The translations under genes and the position numbers were made by a program. A stretch of DNA of 64,000 nt from Caloramator sp. (GTDB taxonomy: Bacteria > Bacillota > Clostridia > Clostridiales > Caloramatoraceae), in assembly GCA_026418935.1 (NCBI GenBank), contig JAOAAJ010000073.1:1-64000 (forward strand). The letters run 5' to 3'. Of the stretch, positions 33,104-41,943 are shown in pieces. Below the pieces are notes generated by a model. The model was not told where the DNA came from, did no database searches, and saw only the letters and a program-made list of their open reading frames with translations. The first letter of the stretch is position 1; the number at the start of each line of letters is the position of its first letter.

Positions 33104-33769
33104 ATGAAAAGAAAAGTTAGTATATTGGTACTTTTATTAATACTATTTACAGCGACAATAGTAAGTGCACATAAGCCTATATTTGAAGGTAAAGACACAA
33201 CAATTAATTCCCCAATAATTATTGACGACCATACAATCTCATATGCTATATATGCATCTCTTGATGACAAAAATGATGTGGACTTCTATGAATTTGAAGC
33301 AAAGGAAGGAGAAAATTTTTATATAGAAATGCTTGTACCAAAAATAAAAAAGAATATAGGCTTTGAACCTAATTTTGCAATATTGAGTAAGGAATTTTCA
33401 GTAAAACATGAAGTACCTTTTAGTGTTCCTAATGGATATGGGGTTATAAATGTTGTATATCCTAAGGACTATAACAATGAATTTTATGAGAAATTTACAC
33501 AGACAACATATATAAAGGCACAGTCTATAAGTGGAATTATAAATAAAAGTGGTAAATATATAATAGCAGTTTATTCTACTACAAAGGGAGGAAAGTATAC
33601 ACTTGCAATAGGAAAAAAAGAAAAATTTGGAATAAAAGATTTTTTAACTTTTCCTTATATATACTTTAAAGTAAAATACTTTTTTAGTCCTGTATTTACC
33701 TCGTTAGGTTTAGCTGTCTTTATAATTTTTATTATAGGACTAATTAGAATCAAAAGAAGTAGGAGATGA
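33104..33769 (+). CDS. Secreted, membrane-anchored protein of unknown function
   Basis: A 221-residue protein with a classical signal peptide (KRKVSILVLLLILFTATIVSAHK, cleavage likely after SA), a beta-rich external domain, and a C-terminal membrane anchor (VFTSLGLAVFIIFIIGLIRI) followed by a short basic tail. The segment YASLDDKNDVDFYEFEAKEGENFYIEML and the closing GKYIIAVYSTTKGGKYTLAIG resemble PPC-type beta-sandwich domains. Function unknown. A Zn-ribbon gene follows by four bases, and the two look co-transcribed. Confidence 0.82.
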   Translation: MKRKVSILVLLLILFTATIVSAHKPIFEGKDTTINSPIIIDDHTISYAIYASLDDKNDVDFYEFEAKEGENFYIEMLVPKIKKNIGFEPNFAILSKEFSVKHEVPFSVPNGYGVINVVYPKDYNNEFYEKFTQTTYIKAQSISGIINKSGKYIIAVYSTTKGGKYTLAIGKKEKFGIKDFLTFPYIYFKVKYFFSPVFTSLGLAVFIIFIIGLIRIKRSRR

Positions 33770-33773
33770 TAAA

Positions 33774-34004
33774 ATGTTTATTTGTCCTGTTTGCAATGGT
33801 ATTGTTGATTATGTTGCTATATGCCCTAACTGTAAAAATCCTATGAAGTTATTAGATAAAGTTGAATACTATTATGATGATTATGCATTAAACCTTGAAC
33901 AAAAGACATTGGAGGATGTTAAGGATATATATTGTAATCACTATTGTTTTTGTGAGGAGTGTAATAAAACTGTTATTGTTAAAGTTGATAAGGTCAAAGA
34001 ATAA
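33774..34004 (+). CDS. Small zinc-ribbon protein
   Basis: A 76-residue cytosolic protein with eight cysteines in CxxC pairs: FICPVCNG at the start, AICPNCKNP at 17-22, and a C-terminal CNHYCFCEECNKTV cluster. This fits two zinc ribbons. It follows the secreted protein gene by four bases. I do not recognise a specific family; a structural or DNA/RNA-binding role is possible. Confidence 0.78.
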   Translation: MFICPVCNGIVDYVAICPNCKNPMKLLDKVEYYYDDYALNLEQKTLEDVKDIYCNHYCFCEECNKTVIVKVDKVKE

Positions 34005-34080
34005 ATTGTTTATTTATAATTTTTTTGCTATAATTAAATAAAATTTTTTAGTTTAAATTATTAAAGTTGGGGGTGGAGTG

Positions 34081-34965
34081 ATGAACATAAGATTATATCA
34101 AGAGGCATACTTAAGCGTAGAAAAAAAGTTAAAGGCAAACTCAAGTATATTATGTGCAATGATTTATGGTAGTTTAGTAAATGGTGATTTGTGGGAAAAG
34201 TCTGATATAGATTTTTTTGTAATAACAAAGGAACAGAATAAAAATGAAATAGTACAAACAAGATATGCAAATATAAAAATAAACATTCAATATGTATCAA
34301 GGGATATTTTTTTAGAACAGTACAACCACTATTTAAAGGGTGGTACATTTCATAAAGCAGTATTTAGTGGAAAGATATTGTTTTGTTTAGATGATGAATT
34401 AATGACAGTCTTAAATGAAATAAAGTTTTATACAGATAGAGAGAGAAATATAAGAAACATAGAGATATTGTCAAATCTTCTTAATTCAATACATTATGTG
34501 AATAAATATTTAAAAACACATAAATATGAAACCGCCTATCAATGGTGTGTGGATCTCGTAAAATACTATGCAAGACTTTTAATGAGTGTAAAGGGGCATA
34601 TGACAGATAAAGATATTCTCTCCTTTGCAGTAAATATGGATTTGTCTGTTAAAGAAATGTTTGATGAATTGACAGAAGGAAGTGAACTTAAAGAAAGAGT
34701 AGAAAATGTGTTAAATATAGCTGAAAATTTTGTGGAGGATAATATTGAGATTTTATGTACACCAATTATTGAAGTGCTAAAGACTACTCAAAGGCCTTTA
34801 TCAGTTCAAGAAATAAAAAATTTACCTTTATTTAATCAAATAGATGGAGATTTGAGTAAAGTTTTAAATAAGTTGGTTGAAAAGGGATCAATAATAGAAA
34901 CAACAAGAAAATATACAACTTATGGAGAAGAATATTTAATAGATGAGATTGTATATACAGCATAG
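34081..34965 (+). CDS. Nucleotidyltransferase-fold protein with C-terminal winged-helix-like domain
   Basis: A 294-residue protein whose N-terminal part has the pol-beta-type nucleotidyltransferase signature AMIYGSLVNGDLWEKSDIDFFVI (GS...D-x-D, residues 29-47). A helical middle domain resembles HEPN/KNTase C-terminal helices. The last 60 residues (PLSVQEIKNLPLFNQIDGDLSKVLNKLVEKGSI) look like a winged helix. It may be a single-chain MNT-like or antibiotic-type nucleotidyltransferase. The start at 34081 follows GGGGGTGGAG. The substrate is unknown. Confidence 0.75.
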   Translation: MNIRLYQEAYLSVEKKLKANSSILCAMIYGSLVNGDLWEKSDIDFFVITKEQNKNEIVQTRYANIKINIQYVSRDIFLEQYNHYLKGGTFHKAVFSGKILFCLDDELMTVLNEIKFYTDRERNIRNIEILSNLLNSIHYVNKYLKTHKYETAYQWCVDLVKYYARLLMSVKGHMTDKDILSFAVNMDLSVKEMFDELTEGSELKERVENVLNIAENFVEDNIEILCTPIIEVLKTTQRPLSVQEIKNLPLFNQIDGDLSKVLNKLVEKGSIIETTRKYTTYGEEYLIDEIVYTA

Positions 34966-35011
34966 GTTGATGTATAATATTAGTTGTTACAAATGAATTG
35001 GGGGTAATATT

Positions 35012-35857
35012 ATGAAAAAAATAAAAATATTTGCAGATAGTGCATGTGATTTAGATTTAGATTATTTAAAAGAATTAGATATTGAAATGATACCTATGAC
35101 TGTAGCCTTTGGAGATGAAATATATGAAGATAGAGTTACAATAACAACAAAGGAGTTTTATGAAAAATTAAGAACCATAAAGGATTTACCAAAAACTTCT
35201 CAAATACCACCTTCAAAATTTGTGGAGAGATTTAAAGAATTTTTAGATAAGGGCTATCACATACTTTATGTAGCCTTTTCTTCAAGACTGAGTGGTACAT
35301 ACCAATCAGCTTGTATTGCCAAGGATATGCTTGAGACAGATGATATTACAGTAATTGATTCAAAGGGGGCTTCTGTTGGTCTGGGCTTAATTGTAAGAGA
35401 AGCAGCTCTAATGGTTAAACAAGGTAAAACATTAGATGAAATTGTAGATAGAGTAATCTATATGAGAGATAGAATGGAACACATATTTGCTGTTGGAAAT
35501 CTTGATATGTTAAAAAGAGGAGGAAGAATATCAACTGCACAAGCTGCAATAGGTACCCTTTTAAATGTAAAGCCAATTCTTCAATTTAGTGATGGATATA
35601 TAATTCCTTATGATAAGGTAAGAGGAGAAAAGGGAATAATTAAAAAGGTTATAGAAACTATGAAGGAAAGAGGATATGACCTTGAAAATCAAGTAATTGG
35701 TATGAACTTTTCAAATAATTTTGATTTCTGTTTACAACTTAGAGATGAAATACAGAAAGAATTTAATATTAAAGAATTTGTTATATATGAAATTGGAGCA
35801 GCAATAGGAAGCCATGTGGGAGAAGGGACAACATCAGTTTTCTTCTTGAGAAAGTAG
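35012..35857 (+). CDS. DegV family fatty-acid-binding protein
   Basis: A 281-residue DegV/FakB-type protein. It has the N-terminal IFADSACDLDLDYLKE, the lipid-contacting TSQIPPSKF and AFSSRLSGTYQSACIA motifs, and the C-terminal EIGAAIGSHVGEGTTSVFFL. FakB proteins hold a fatty acid while the kinase FakA phosphorylates it for phospholipid synthesis. No fakA is adjacent. A MocR-type regulator follows by nine bases. Confidence 0.93.
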   Translation: MKKIKIFADSACDLDLDYLKELDIEMIPMTVAFGDEIYEDRVTITTKEFYEKLRTIKDLPKTSQIPPSKFVERFKEFLDKGYHILYVAFSSRLSGTYQSACIAKDMLETDDITVIDSKGASVGLGLIVREAALMVKQGKTLDEIVDRVIYMRDRMEHIFAVGNLDMLKRGGRISTAQAAIGTLLNVKPILQFSDGYIIPYDKVRGEKGIIKKVIETMKERGYDLENQVIGMNFSNNFDFCLQLRDEIQKEFNIKEFVIYEIGAAIGSHVGEGTTSVFFLRK

Positions 35858-35866
35858 AGGGATTAT

Positions 35867-37282
35867 ATGAAAAAACACTATCCTATTTCAGTAAATAAAA
35901 ATGGTGTAGAACCTCTTTATGTACAGGTTTTTGAGGAGCTAAAAAAATTAATAGAGATAGGTACACTAAAGGCAGATGAAAAGCTTCCTTCAATAAGAGA
36001 ACTTTCAAAAAGTATAGGAGTTAACAATGTTACTATTGTAAATGCCTATAGGATGCTTGAACAGGAAGGTTTGGTGTATTCGAAAGTTGGAAGCGGCACC
36101 TTTGTTAGAGGTAATAATACTCTAAAACAAGAACCTCAAATAAGAAAAGAATATAAAAACAATGAAAACATAAAAATTAATTTATCTAATTCAATGCCAA
36201 ATCCGAACTACTTTCCTGTAGAAGAATTTAAAAATGTTATAAATGAAGTATTAGATAGGGATGGAGGATTTGCTTTTACTTATCAAGAACCTAAGGGCTA
36301 TTTCCCATTAAGAGAGAGTTTGAGTGAATACTCAAGGGAGATGGGCATAGAAGCAAATATAAATGATATAAATATTATATCTGGAGCACAGCAAGGGATA
36401 GATATTATTTCAAAGACACTTTTAAAGTTTGGTGATAATGTTGTTGTAGAGTGTCCAACCTATACAGGAGCAGTTGCAGTATTTAGATCAAGGGGTGCAA
36501 ATGTTATTGAAGTACCTATAGAAAGTGAAGGGATAAACTTAGAAATTTTAGAAGATGTGGTTAAAAAGAATAAAATAAAATTACTATATATAATGACAAA
36601 CTTTCAAAATCCCACTGGATATACATATTCAGAGGATACAAAATTGAGTCTTATATATTTAGCTAACAGATATGGTTTTTATATAATTGAAGACGACTAT
36701 ATGTCTGAACTAAGGTTCTATGGTGAAAATACTCTACCGATAAAATCAATTGATAAAAACAACAGAGTTATATATTTGAAGAGTTTTTCAAAGATTTTTA
36801 TGCCAGGAATAAGATTAGGGTATGTTATCTCTCCTAATAACATGAGTATGGACATTCAAAGTGTAAAATATTCAACAGACATATCAACTTCTGGACTTAT
36901 GCAGAGAGCCTTTGATTTATATTTAAGAAAAAGGTTATGGCATAAGCATATAAACTTTTTAGTGGAAAAATACAAGGATAAATACGATTTTGTTGTTGAA
37001 TATATTAATAAAAATGCTGATTTTATAGATTTTGTAGAACCTCAAGGCGGTATAAATTTTTGGTGTAAAACTGATATGGACTCGTCAATTTATGCAAGTC
37101 TATTAAAGGATGAAGGTATAACAATTGCTCCAGGAAGTGCATTTTATTTAGATGATGTAAATACAAATTACTTTAGAATGAGTTTTGGTACTTGCAGCAA
37201 AGAAGAATTAAAATTTGCATTGGATAAAATGAAGGAAGTATACTTTAGATGTAAAAAAGGGAATATCTTTAGTTTTATATAA
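35867..37282 (+). CDS. MocR/PdxR-type regulator (GntR HTH fused to aminotransferase)
   Basis: A 471-residue fusion of a GntR winged helix (about 1-75: LYVQVFEELKKLIEIGTLKADEKLPSIRELSKSIGVNNVTIVNAYRMLEQEGLVYSKVGSGTFV) with a fold-type I aminotransferase domain (NFQNPTGYTYS, PLP lysine in SFSKIFMPGIRLGYV). Members use PLP as ligand and often control vitamin B6 or amino-acid genes; the target here is unknown. It follows the DegV gene by nine bases and is ended by a terminator. Confidence 0.92.
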   Translation: MKKHYPISVNKNGVEPLYVQVFEELKKLIEIGTLKADEKLPSIRELSKSIGVNNVTIVNAYRMLEQEGLVYSKVGSGTFVRGNNTLKQEPQIRKEYKNNENIKINLSNSMPNPNYFPVEEFKNVINEVLDRDGGFAFTYQEPKGYFPLRESLSEYSREMGIEANINDINIISGAQQGIDIISKTLLKFGDNVVVECPTYTGAVAVFRSRGANVIEVPIESEGINLEILEDVVKKNKIKLLYIMTNFQNPTGYTYSEDTKLSLIYLANRYGFYIIEDDYMSELRFYGENTLPIKSIDKNNRVIYLKSFSKIFMPGIRLGYVISPNNMSMDIQSVKYSTDISTSGLMQRAFDLYLRKRLWHKHINFLVEKYKDKYDFVVEYINKNADFIDFVEPQGGINFWCKTDMDSSIYASLLKDEGITIAPGSAFYLDDVNTNYFRMSFGTCSKEELKFALDKMKEVYFRCKKGNIFSFI

Positions 37283-37284
37283 TA

Positions 37285-37321
37285 AAAAGTGCCTTGAAAC
37301 ATAAGTTCTTGGCACTTTTTA
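37285..37321 (+). terminator. Terminator after the MocR gene
   Basis: Stem AAAAGTGCC paired with GGCACTTTT around an interior loop (37286-37319), T-run on the plus strand and A-run opposite, between convergent genes. Confidence 0.82.
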
Positions 37322-37330
37322 TGTACAGCA

Positions 37331-37525
37331 TTACTTATTTATAGCTTCGTTTAAATCCTTTACCATAGCTTCAACATCGATACCATGAGCAAGAGCACCT
37401 TGTTCAAGTGTTTCGAATCTTGCAGCCATGCATCCTAAACAGTGCATACCATACTTAAAGAATACGTCAGCTGTTTCAGGATATTTGTTAACTATTTCAA
37501 TTATTCCCATATCTTTAGTTATCAT
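37331..37525 (-). CDS. DUF1858 / hybrid-cluster-associated redox disulfide protein
   Basis: A 64-residue DUF1858 protein: ITKDMGIIEIVNKYPETADVFFKYGMHCLGCMAARFETLEQGALAHGID. The conserved CxxC after GMH and the YPE...VF pattern define the family, which often accompanies hybrid cluster proteins and molybdenum/iron-sulfur enzymes. Its function may be redox or Fe-S related but is unproven. The start at 37525 follows GGAGGTG on the minus strand; an earlier ATG lacks a site. Confidence 0.88.
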   Translation of the reverse strand: MITKDMGIIEIVNKYPETADVFFKYGMHCLGCMAARFETLEQGALAHGIDVEAMVKDLNEAINK

Positions 37526-37617
37526 TTTTGCACCTCCAACATTGATAAATTTCTTTAAATATATTATCATATTAAATTGATAATTACAAATATGTTTATA
37601 TTAATTTAGGTGATGTT

Positions 37618-38280
37618 ATGAAGAATTTATCTTGGGAAAATATTGATTTATTAAGTGATGCTGATATTAGCTACCTTCTTTATAAAGAGGGAAAGGGTAT
37701 TAATACTATATCAAAAATTAGAGGGATTGAAAAAAATACAGTTGAAAGACAAATAATTGAATGTAGAATAAAATACAGAACTCATGAACTTGGAGATAAT
37801 CCTGAAAAGATAATAAATAGTCTATTTAAATGTAATAGAAAGGAAAGAGTTATTCTTTTAGAGGAATTGGATGATAAAAAGAAAAAAGCCCTTGAAAATT
37901 ATGCTATAGATAATCTTTTTTCAGTAAATAGGGATGAATGCCTTTTTCTTATATGGCTTCTTGGTGAACTAAAATCTAAAAGGGCAATTCAGCCTATTAT
38001 GGCGTTTTTAAAATGTACAGATGGAAATATAAAAAGGATATGTTGTTCATCTTTAGCTAAAATTGAAGCACAGGAAGCAGAAGATGCGTTGATTTTTGTT
38101 TTAAATGATAAAAGACCACAGGTTAAACAATATGCAATAAAGGCACTTGGAAGAATAAAAAGCAAAAAAGCTATTAAATATTTGCAGGGAATTTTAAAGG
38201 ATAAAAATGAAAAAGAATATATAATTAGAGCAGCAGAGATAGCTTTAAAGGAAATAGAAGGGAGCAAATACGATGTCTAA
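37618..38280 (+). CDS. HEAT-repeat protein with N-terminal HTH-like region
   Basis: A 220-residue protein. Residues about 10-50 (SDADISYLLYKEGKGINTISKIRGIEKNTVERQIIECR) look like a helix-turn-helix. The C-terminal half has at least three HEAT/PBS-lyase-type repeats (SKRAIQPIMAFLKCTDGNIKRICCSSLAKI, AEDALIFVLNDKRPQVKQYAIKALGRI, SKKAIKYLQGILKD), which usually bind proteins. The role is unknown. It overlaps the YigZ gene by eight bases, so the two are co-transcribed. Confidence 0.8.
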   Translation: MKNLSWENIDLLSDADISYLLYKEGKGINTISKIRGIEKNTVERQIIECRIKYRTHELGDNPEKIINSLFKCNRKERVILLEELDDKKKKALENYAIDNLFSVNRDECLFLIWLLGELKSKRAIQPIMAFLKCTDGNIKRICCSSLAKIEAQEAEDALIFVLNDKRPQVKQYAIKALGRIKSKKAIKYLQGILKDKNEKEYIIRAAEIALKEIEGSKYDV

Positions 38281-38932
38281 AGACTTTTTTACTGTTAAAA
38301 AACAAGTGGAAGTTGAGATGGAGGAGAGACGTTCTATTTTTATATGTAATATAAAGAGAGTATTAAATGAAGATGAGGCAATGGATTTTATAAATGAAAT
38401 AAAGGCAAAATATAAGGATGCTACCCATAATGTATATGCTTATATCACAAACAACGGAATCTCTATGAGATATTCCGATGATGGGGAACCACAGGGTACT
38501 GCAGGACCTCCAGTTCTTGAAGTTTTGAAAAGAGAAAATCTGAACAACGTAGCAGTTGTCGTTACAAGATATTTTGGTGGAATTCTATTAGGAGCTGGTG
38601 GTTTAGTAAGAGCCTATGGGGCATCTTGTAAGCAAGGTGTAGATGCAGCAGGAAAAGTAAAGGAATCTGAAGCTGTAATATTTGATATTGTATGTGATTA
38701 TGATAAATATGGTAAAGTTAATAATTATTTAAGCAAAAGAAACATAATAATAAGGAATACAGAGTTTACTGATGTAGTAACTTTAGAAATAATGGCCTTC
38801 AACAACGAATTTCAGAAAATTCGACAAGATTTGATTGAAATGTTTAATGGTAATGATATAATAAAAGTAAAAGAAGAAGGCGTTACTTGCTTTGTTGATG
38901 CAGAAGGTAAAATTATGGAGGTGCCAGCATGA
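38273..38932 (+). CDS. yigZ: YigZ/IMPACT family protein
   Basis: A 219-residue protein with the UPF0029/IMPACT N-terminal domain (RRSIFICNIKRVLNEDEAMDFINEIKAKYKDATHNVYAY, DDGEPQGTAGPPVLEVL, VVVTRYFGGILLGAGGLVRAYG) and the DUF1949 C-terminal domain. Eukaryotic IMPACT controls GCN2, while the bacterial role is unclear, perhaps ribosome or nucleic-acid linked. Start and stop overlap the neighbouring genes by eight and four bases. Confidence 0.94.
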   Translation: MSKDFFTVKKQVEVEMEERRSIFICNIKRVLNEDEAMDFINEIKAKYKDATHNVYAYITNNGISMRYSDDGEPQGTAGPPVLEVLKRENLNNVAVVVTRYFGGILLGAGGLVRAYGASCKQGVDAAGKVKESEAVIFDIVCDYDKYGKVNNYLSKRNIIIRNTEFTDVVTLEIMAFNNEFQKIRQDLIEMFNGNDIIKVKEEGVTCFVDAEGKIMEVPA

Positions 38933-39300
38933 TAGAAGAATTTAAAAATATGAACACTTGGGCAGTTATAGGAAGTGTTTCAAATAAAGAAAAATTTGCA
39001 TATAAAATATATAGCTTTTTAAAGAATAAGGGATACAAAGTATATCCAGTAGATCCATCAGGTAAGGAAGTAGATGGACAAAGAACATATATTTCACTTA
39101 AGGATCTGCCTGAAAAACCTGATGCTATTAATATGGTTATAAATCCTGTAAGAGGTGAAAGGTATATAGATGAGGCAGCAGAAGTTGGAATAAAATATGC
39201 ATGGTTTCAACCAGGAGCTGAAAGTTTTGAGGTAATAGAAAAGGCAAAAGAATATGGTATGCAGGTTGTTTATGGTAGATGCGTTATGGTTGATTTTTAG
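38929..39300 (+). CDS. CoA-binding domain protein
   Basis: A 123-residue single-domain protein with a Rossmann-type CoA-binding fold: WAVIGSVSNKEKFAYKIYSFLKNKGYKVYPVDP, then AINMVINPVRGERYIDEAAEVGIKYAWFQPGAES, as in YccU and related proteins. It overlaps the YigZ stop by four bases (ATGA), so it is translationally coupled. Physiological role unknown. Confidence 0.92.
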   Translation: MIEEFKNMNTWAVIGSVSNKEKFAYKIYSFLKNKGYKVYPVDPSGKEVDGQRTYISLKDLPEKPDAINMVINPVRGERYIDEAAEVGIKYAWFQPGAESFEVIEKAKEYGMQVVYGRCVMVDF

Positions 39301-39382
39301 TTTAAAGCCCCTCATATCTTGAAAATAGACAATTTACATGGTAAAATATATATTCGGATTTTAAGTTAAGGGGGCATAAAAA

Positions 39383-40123
39383 ATGGCTGGTCATTCAAAA
39401 TGGGCTAATATAAAGCATAGAAAAGGTAAACAAGACGCAATAAGAGCAAAAATTTTTACAAAGTTAGGTAAAGAAATTGCTGTTGCAGTAAAGGAAGGCG
39501 GAGCAAATCCTGAAGCAAACTCAAGACTAAGGGATGCAATAGCAAAGGCAAAGGCAAACAATATGCCAATGGATAACATTGAAAGAGCAATAAAGAAGGC
39601 TTCAGGAGAATTAGGAAATGTAAACTATGAAGAGATAGTTTACGAAGGATACGGCCCAAATGGAGTTGCAGTTATTGTTCAGGCACTTACTGATAACAGA
39701 AATAGAACTGCAAGTGAAGTAAGGCATACATTTGAAAAGTATGGTGGAAACCTTGGAACAACAGGTTGTGTTTCCTTCTTATTTGAAAAGAAGGGAGTAC
39801 TTATAGTTGAAAAGAAGGATGAAATTGATGAGGATGAACTTATGATGTTGGCACTTGATTCTGGTGCAGAAGATTTTTCATCTGAGGAAGATGTTTATGA
39901 AATAATTACGTCTCCAGAGGATTTTTCAACTGTAAGAGAATCTTTAGAAAAGAATGGAATAGAATTTGCTTCTGCAGAAGTATCAATGGTACCAACAACC
40001 TATGCAAGCATAAGTGGAGAAGCAGCTGAAAAGTTTGAAAAAATGCTTGATAAACTTGAAGAAAATGATGACGTTCAAAACGTTTGGCATAATGCAGAAT
40101 TCCCAGAAGGATGGGGAGAATAA
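39383..40123 (+). CDS. yebC: YebC/PmpR family protein
   Basis: A 246-residue YebC-type protein with the invariant N-terminus [32 protein letters not shown] and [31 protein letters not shown]. Some members are transcription regulators, and recent work on the family points to a role in translation of polyproline stretches. Both are possible here. GGGGGC precedes the start. In many bacteria yebC lies just upstream of ruvCAB, as here. Confidence 0.96.
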   Translation: MAGHSKWANIKHRKGKQDAIRAKIFTKLGKEIAVAVKEGGANPEANSRLRDAIAKAKANNMPMDNIERAIKKASGELGNVNYEEIVYEGYGPNGVAVIVQALTDNRNRTASEVRHTFEKYGGNLGTTGCVSFLFEKKGVLIVEKKDEIDEDELMMLALDSGAEDFSSEEDVYEIITSPEDFSTVRESLEKNGIEFASAEVSMVPTTYASISGEAAEKFEKMLDKLEENDDVQNVWHNAEFPEGWGE

Positions 40124-40161
40124 TTTTTGATTTATATGAATAAAATAATAGTTTAGTGGTT

Positions 40162-40189
40162 ATAATATCCCTCTAAGGAGGGATATTAT
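40162..40189 (+). promoter_or_regulatory. Hairpin burying the bofC-like ribosome site and start
   Basis: A perfect 12-bp stem (ATAATATCCCTC 40162-40173 with GAGGGATATTAT 40178-40189) closed by TAAG. The 3' arm contains the Shine-Dalgarno AGGAGGG and the AT of the start codon. The 5' arm overlaps a TATAAT (40161-40166), so whether the hairpin forms depends on where transcription starts. Confidence 0.6.
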
Positions 40190-40754
40190 GCTTTATAGAA
40201 AAGTTTACATATTTATAGCAATTATATTGATTTCTATAGCAAGTTTTTTTGCAGGTTATTTTACAATGCAAAGATATGTAGGAAAGCAGAACAAAAAGGA
40301 CAATGTTGTTGCAAAAACAGCAGTTCAACTGCCTGAACACGTTATTAATGAAAAAACAAAAATTACAAAAAAGGATATTTACACAAGGGCAGGGTATTTT
40401 GCAATTGAAGAAAACATTGTTCCTAATGACGAATTACTTGGGGCAAATAAGGAATATGCAGAAAACTATTTTAGACGACAAGGTTATAATGTTGAGTACT
40501 TTACATCAGAAAATGTTATTATCACAAAGAATATTGATAATGCTTGGCCACCAAAAGTATTTATAGCACTTGCAAACGAAGGAAAGGTATATATTTATCA
40601 AACAGATGAATACGGAAATCTACAGTTAAAGGAACCAACTGAAATAAGTATTGAAAGTTTACCTCAACAGGAACAAGAGGACTTAAAAAGAGGAATAATA
40701 AAAAGGACATATGAGGAGATGGAGGATTTTATCCTCGAAGATTTAGATTCATAG
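40188..40754 (+). CDS. bofC: BofC-like sporulation protein
   Basis: A 188-residue protein with an N-terminal membrane or signal segment ([20 protein letters not shown]) and a soluble C-terminal domain ([17 protein letters not shown]... [26 protein letters not shown]). The C-terminal region resembles the BofC C-terminal domain. Location directly before ruv genes matches Bacillus, where bofC precedes ruvAB. BofC inhibits the SpoIVB protease in the forespore and so delays SigK activation. Homology is moderate by eye. Confidence 0.7.
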   Translation: MLYRKVYIFIAIILISIASFFAGYFTMQRYVGKQNKKDNVVAKTAVQLPEHVINEKTKITKKDIYTRAGYFAIEENIVPNDELLGANKEYAENYFRRQGYNVEYFTSENVIITKNIDNAWPPKVFIALANEGKVYIYQTDEYGNLQLKEPTEISIESLPQQEQEDLKRGIIKRTYEEMEDFILEDLDS

Positions 40755-40784
40755 GATGCAAACTCTTTGCATCCTCTTTTTTTT
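40753..40784 (+). terminator. Terminator between bofC-like gene and ruvC
   Basis: A 10-bp stem (AGGATGCAAA 40753-40762 with 40766-40775), 3-base loop and eight T. Confidence 0.92.
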
Positions 40785-40788
40785 CTGC

Positions 40789-40814
40789 TATAATCAAATT
40801 CGAACAAATTTTCG
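40789..40814 (+). promoter_or_regulatory. ruvCAB promoter -10 with LexA-like box
   Basis: TATAAT (40789-40794) is followed six bases later by CGAACAAATTTTCG (40801-40814), which matches the LexA operator CGAACnnnnGTTCG at all but one position (T for the inner G). The spacing from the -10 is nearly the same as in the dinB promoter. SOS control of ruv genes is established in Bacillus. Confidence 0.75.
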
Positions 40815-40828
40815 TACAGGAGGCTTTT

Positions 40829-41323
40829 ATGATAATATTAGGTGTAGACCCTGGAATTGCTATTGTTGGAATAGGAATAATTGAACATAAACAAAATAAG
40901 TTTAATGTTTTAGACTATAGAGCTATTACAACCACAACTAAGAATACTGTTCCTCAAAGGCTTGAAATAATATACGATGAATTAAATGAAATAATTAATA
41001 CATATAAACCAGATGCATTTGCTCTTGAGGAACTATTTTTTAACCAAAATGCCAAAACAGCAATAACTGTTGGTCAAGCAAGAGGTATAGCTGTTTTAGC
41101 AGCTCAAAAGAGTAAAATACCAATTTATGAATATACTCCTCTTCAAGTAAAGCAAGCAGTTGTAGGATATGGACGAGCTGATAAAAAACAGATACAGCAA
41201 ATGGTTAAGGTTTTATTAAATTTAAAGGAAATACCAAAACCTGATGATGTTGCAGATGCACTTGCTATTGCAATATGTCATGCTCACACAAATAATACGA
41301 GTAATTTTTTTATGATGAGATGA
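40829..41323 (+). CDS. ruvC: Holliday junction resolvase RuvC
   Basis: A 164-residue RNase H-fold nuclease that cuts Holliday junctions symmetrically. Catalytic acidic positions are seen in [16 protein letters not shown] (Asp near residue 6), [11 protein letters not shown] (Glu near 66) and [15 protein letters not shown] (two Asp near 140). Bacilli lack ruvC and use RecU, whereas clostridia keep it, as here. AGGAGG precedes the start; ruvA follows at once. Confidence 0.97.
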   Translation: MIILGVDPGIAIVGIGIIEHKQNKFNVLDYRAITTTTKNTVPQRLEIIYDELNEIINTYKPDAFALEELFFNQNAKTAITVGQARGIAVLAAQKSKIPIYEYTPLQVKQAVVGYGRADKKQIQQMVKVLLNLKEIPKPDDVADALAIAICHAHTNNTSNFFMMR

Positions 41324-41333
41324 GGTGAAATAT

Positions 41334-41933
41334 ATGATATACTACATTAAGGGAATAGTAGATGAAATACTTGATGATGGTGTAGTTTTAGAATGTAATG
41401 ATATTGGATATAAGATTTGTATGACCCATAGAGATATTCAAAAACTACAAAATCAAATAGATAAAGTAAAAATATATACATATCAGCAAATAAAAGAGGA
41501 TGAAAATGTACTGTATGGTTTTTTAAATAAAGAAGAGTTAAATATATTTAAGATGTTGATTTCTATATCAGGCGTAGGACCAAAGGCTGCGGTTTCAATT
41601 TTATCAACGGTGACAGCTTCGGATTTTATATTGGCGGTTGTTACTAATAATGAAAAGATGATTGTTAAAGCACAGGGAGTAGGAAAGAAAACTGCACAAA
41701 GAATAATATTAGAACTTAAGGATAAGTTTAAGGATGTAGATTTAACACAAAGAGAACAGGATGAAGAACTTATTAATATTAATGGTTTAGATGAAAATGA
41801 GGCAATTGGTGCTCTTATGGCATTAGGATATTCAAGAAAAGAAGCTTTCTATGCAGTATCAAAGGTATTAAGTCAAGCAGATTCATTAGAGGATATAATA
41901 AAGCTTTCACTTAAGGTATTAATGAAAGGTTAG
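41334..41933 (+). CDS. ruvA: Holliday junction DNA helicase subunit RuvA
   Basis: A 199-residue RuvA with the OB-fold start IYYIKGIVDEILDDGVVLECNDIGYKI, helix-hairpin-helix motifs ISGVGPKAAVSIL and AQGVGKKTAQRIILELKDK, and the C-terminal RuvB-binding domain NEAIGALMALGYSRKEAFYAVSKV. It forms the tetramer on the junction that loads RuvB. The start at 41334 follows GAGGTG; a GTG nine bases earlier is within that site. Confidence 0.97.
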   Translation: MIYYIKGIVDEILDDGVVLECNDIGYKICMTHRDIQKLQNQIDKVKIYTYQQIKEDENVLYGFLNKEELNIFKMLISISGVGPKAAVSILSTVTASDFILAVVTNNEKMIVKAQGVGKKTAQRIILELKDKFKDVDLTQREQDEELININGLDENEAIGALMALGYSRKEAFYAVSKVLSQADSLEDIIKLSLKVLMKG

Positions 41934-41943
41934 GTGAATAAAT

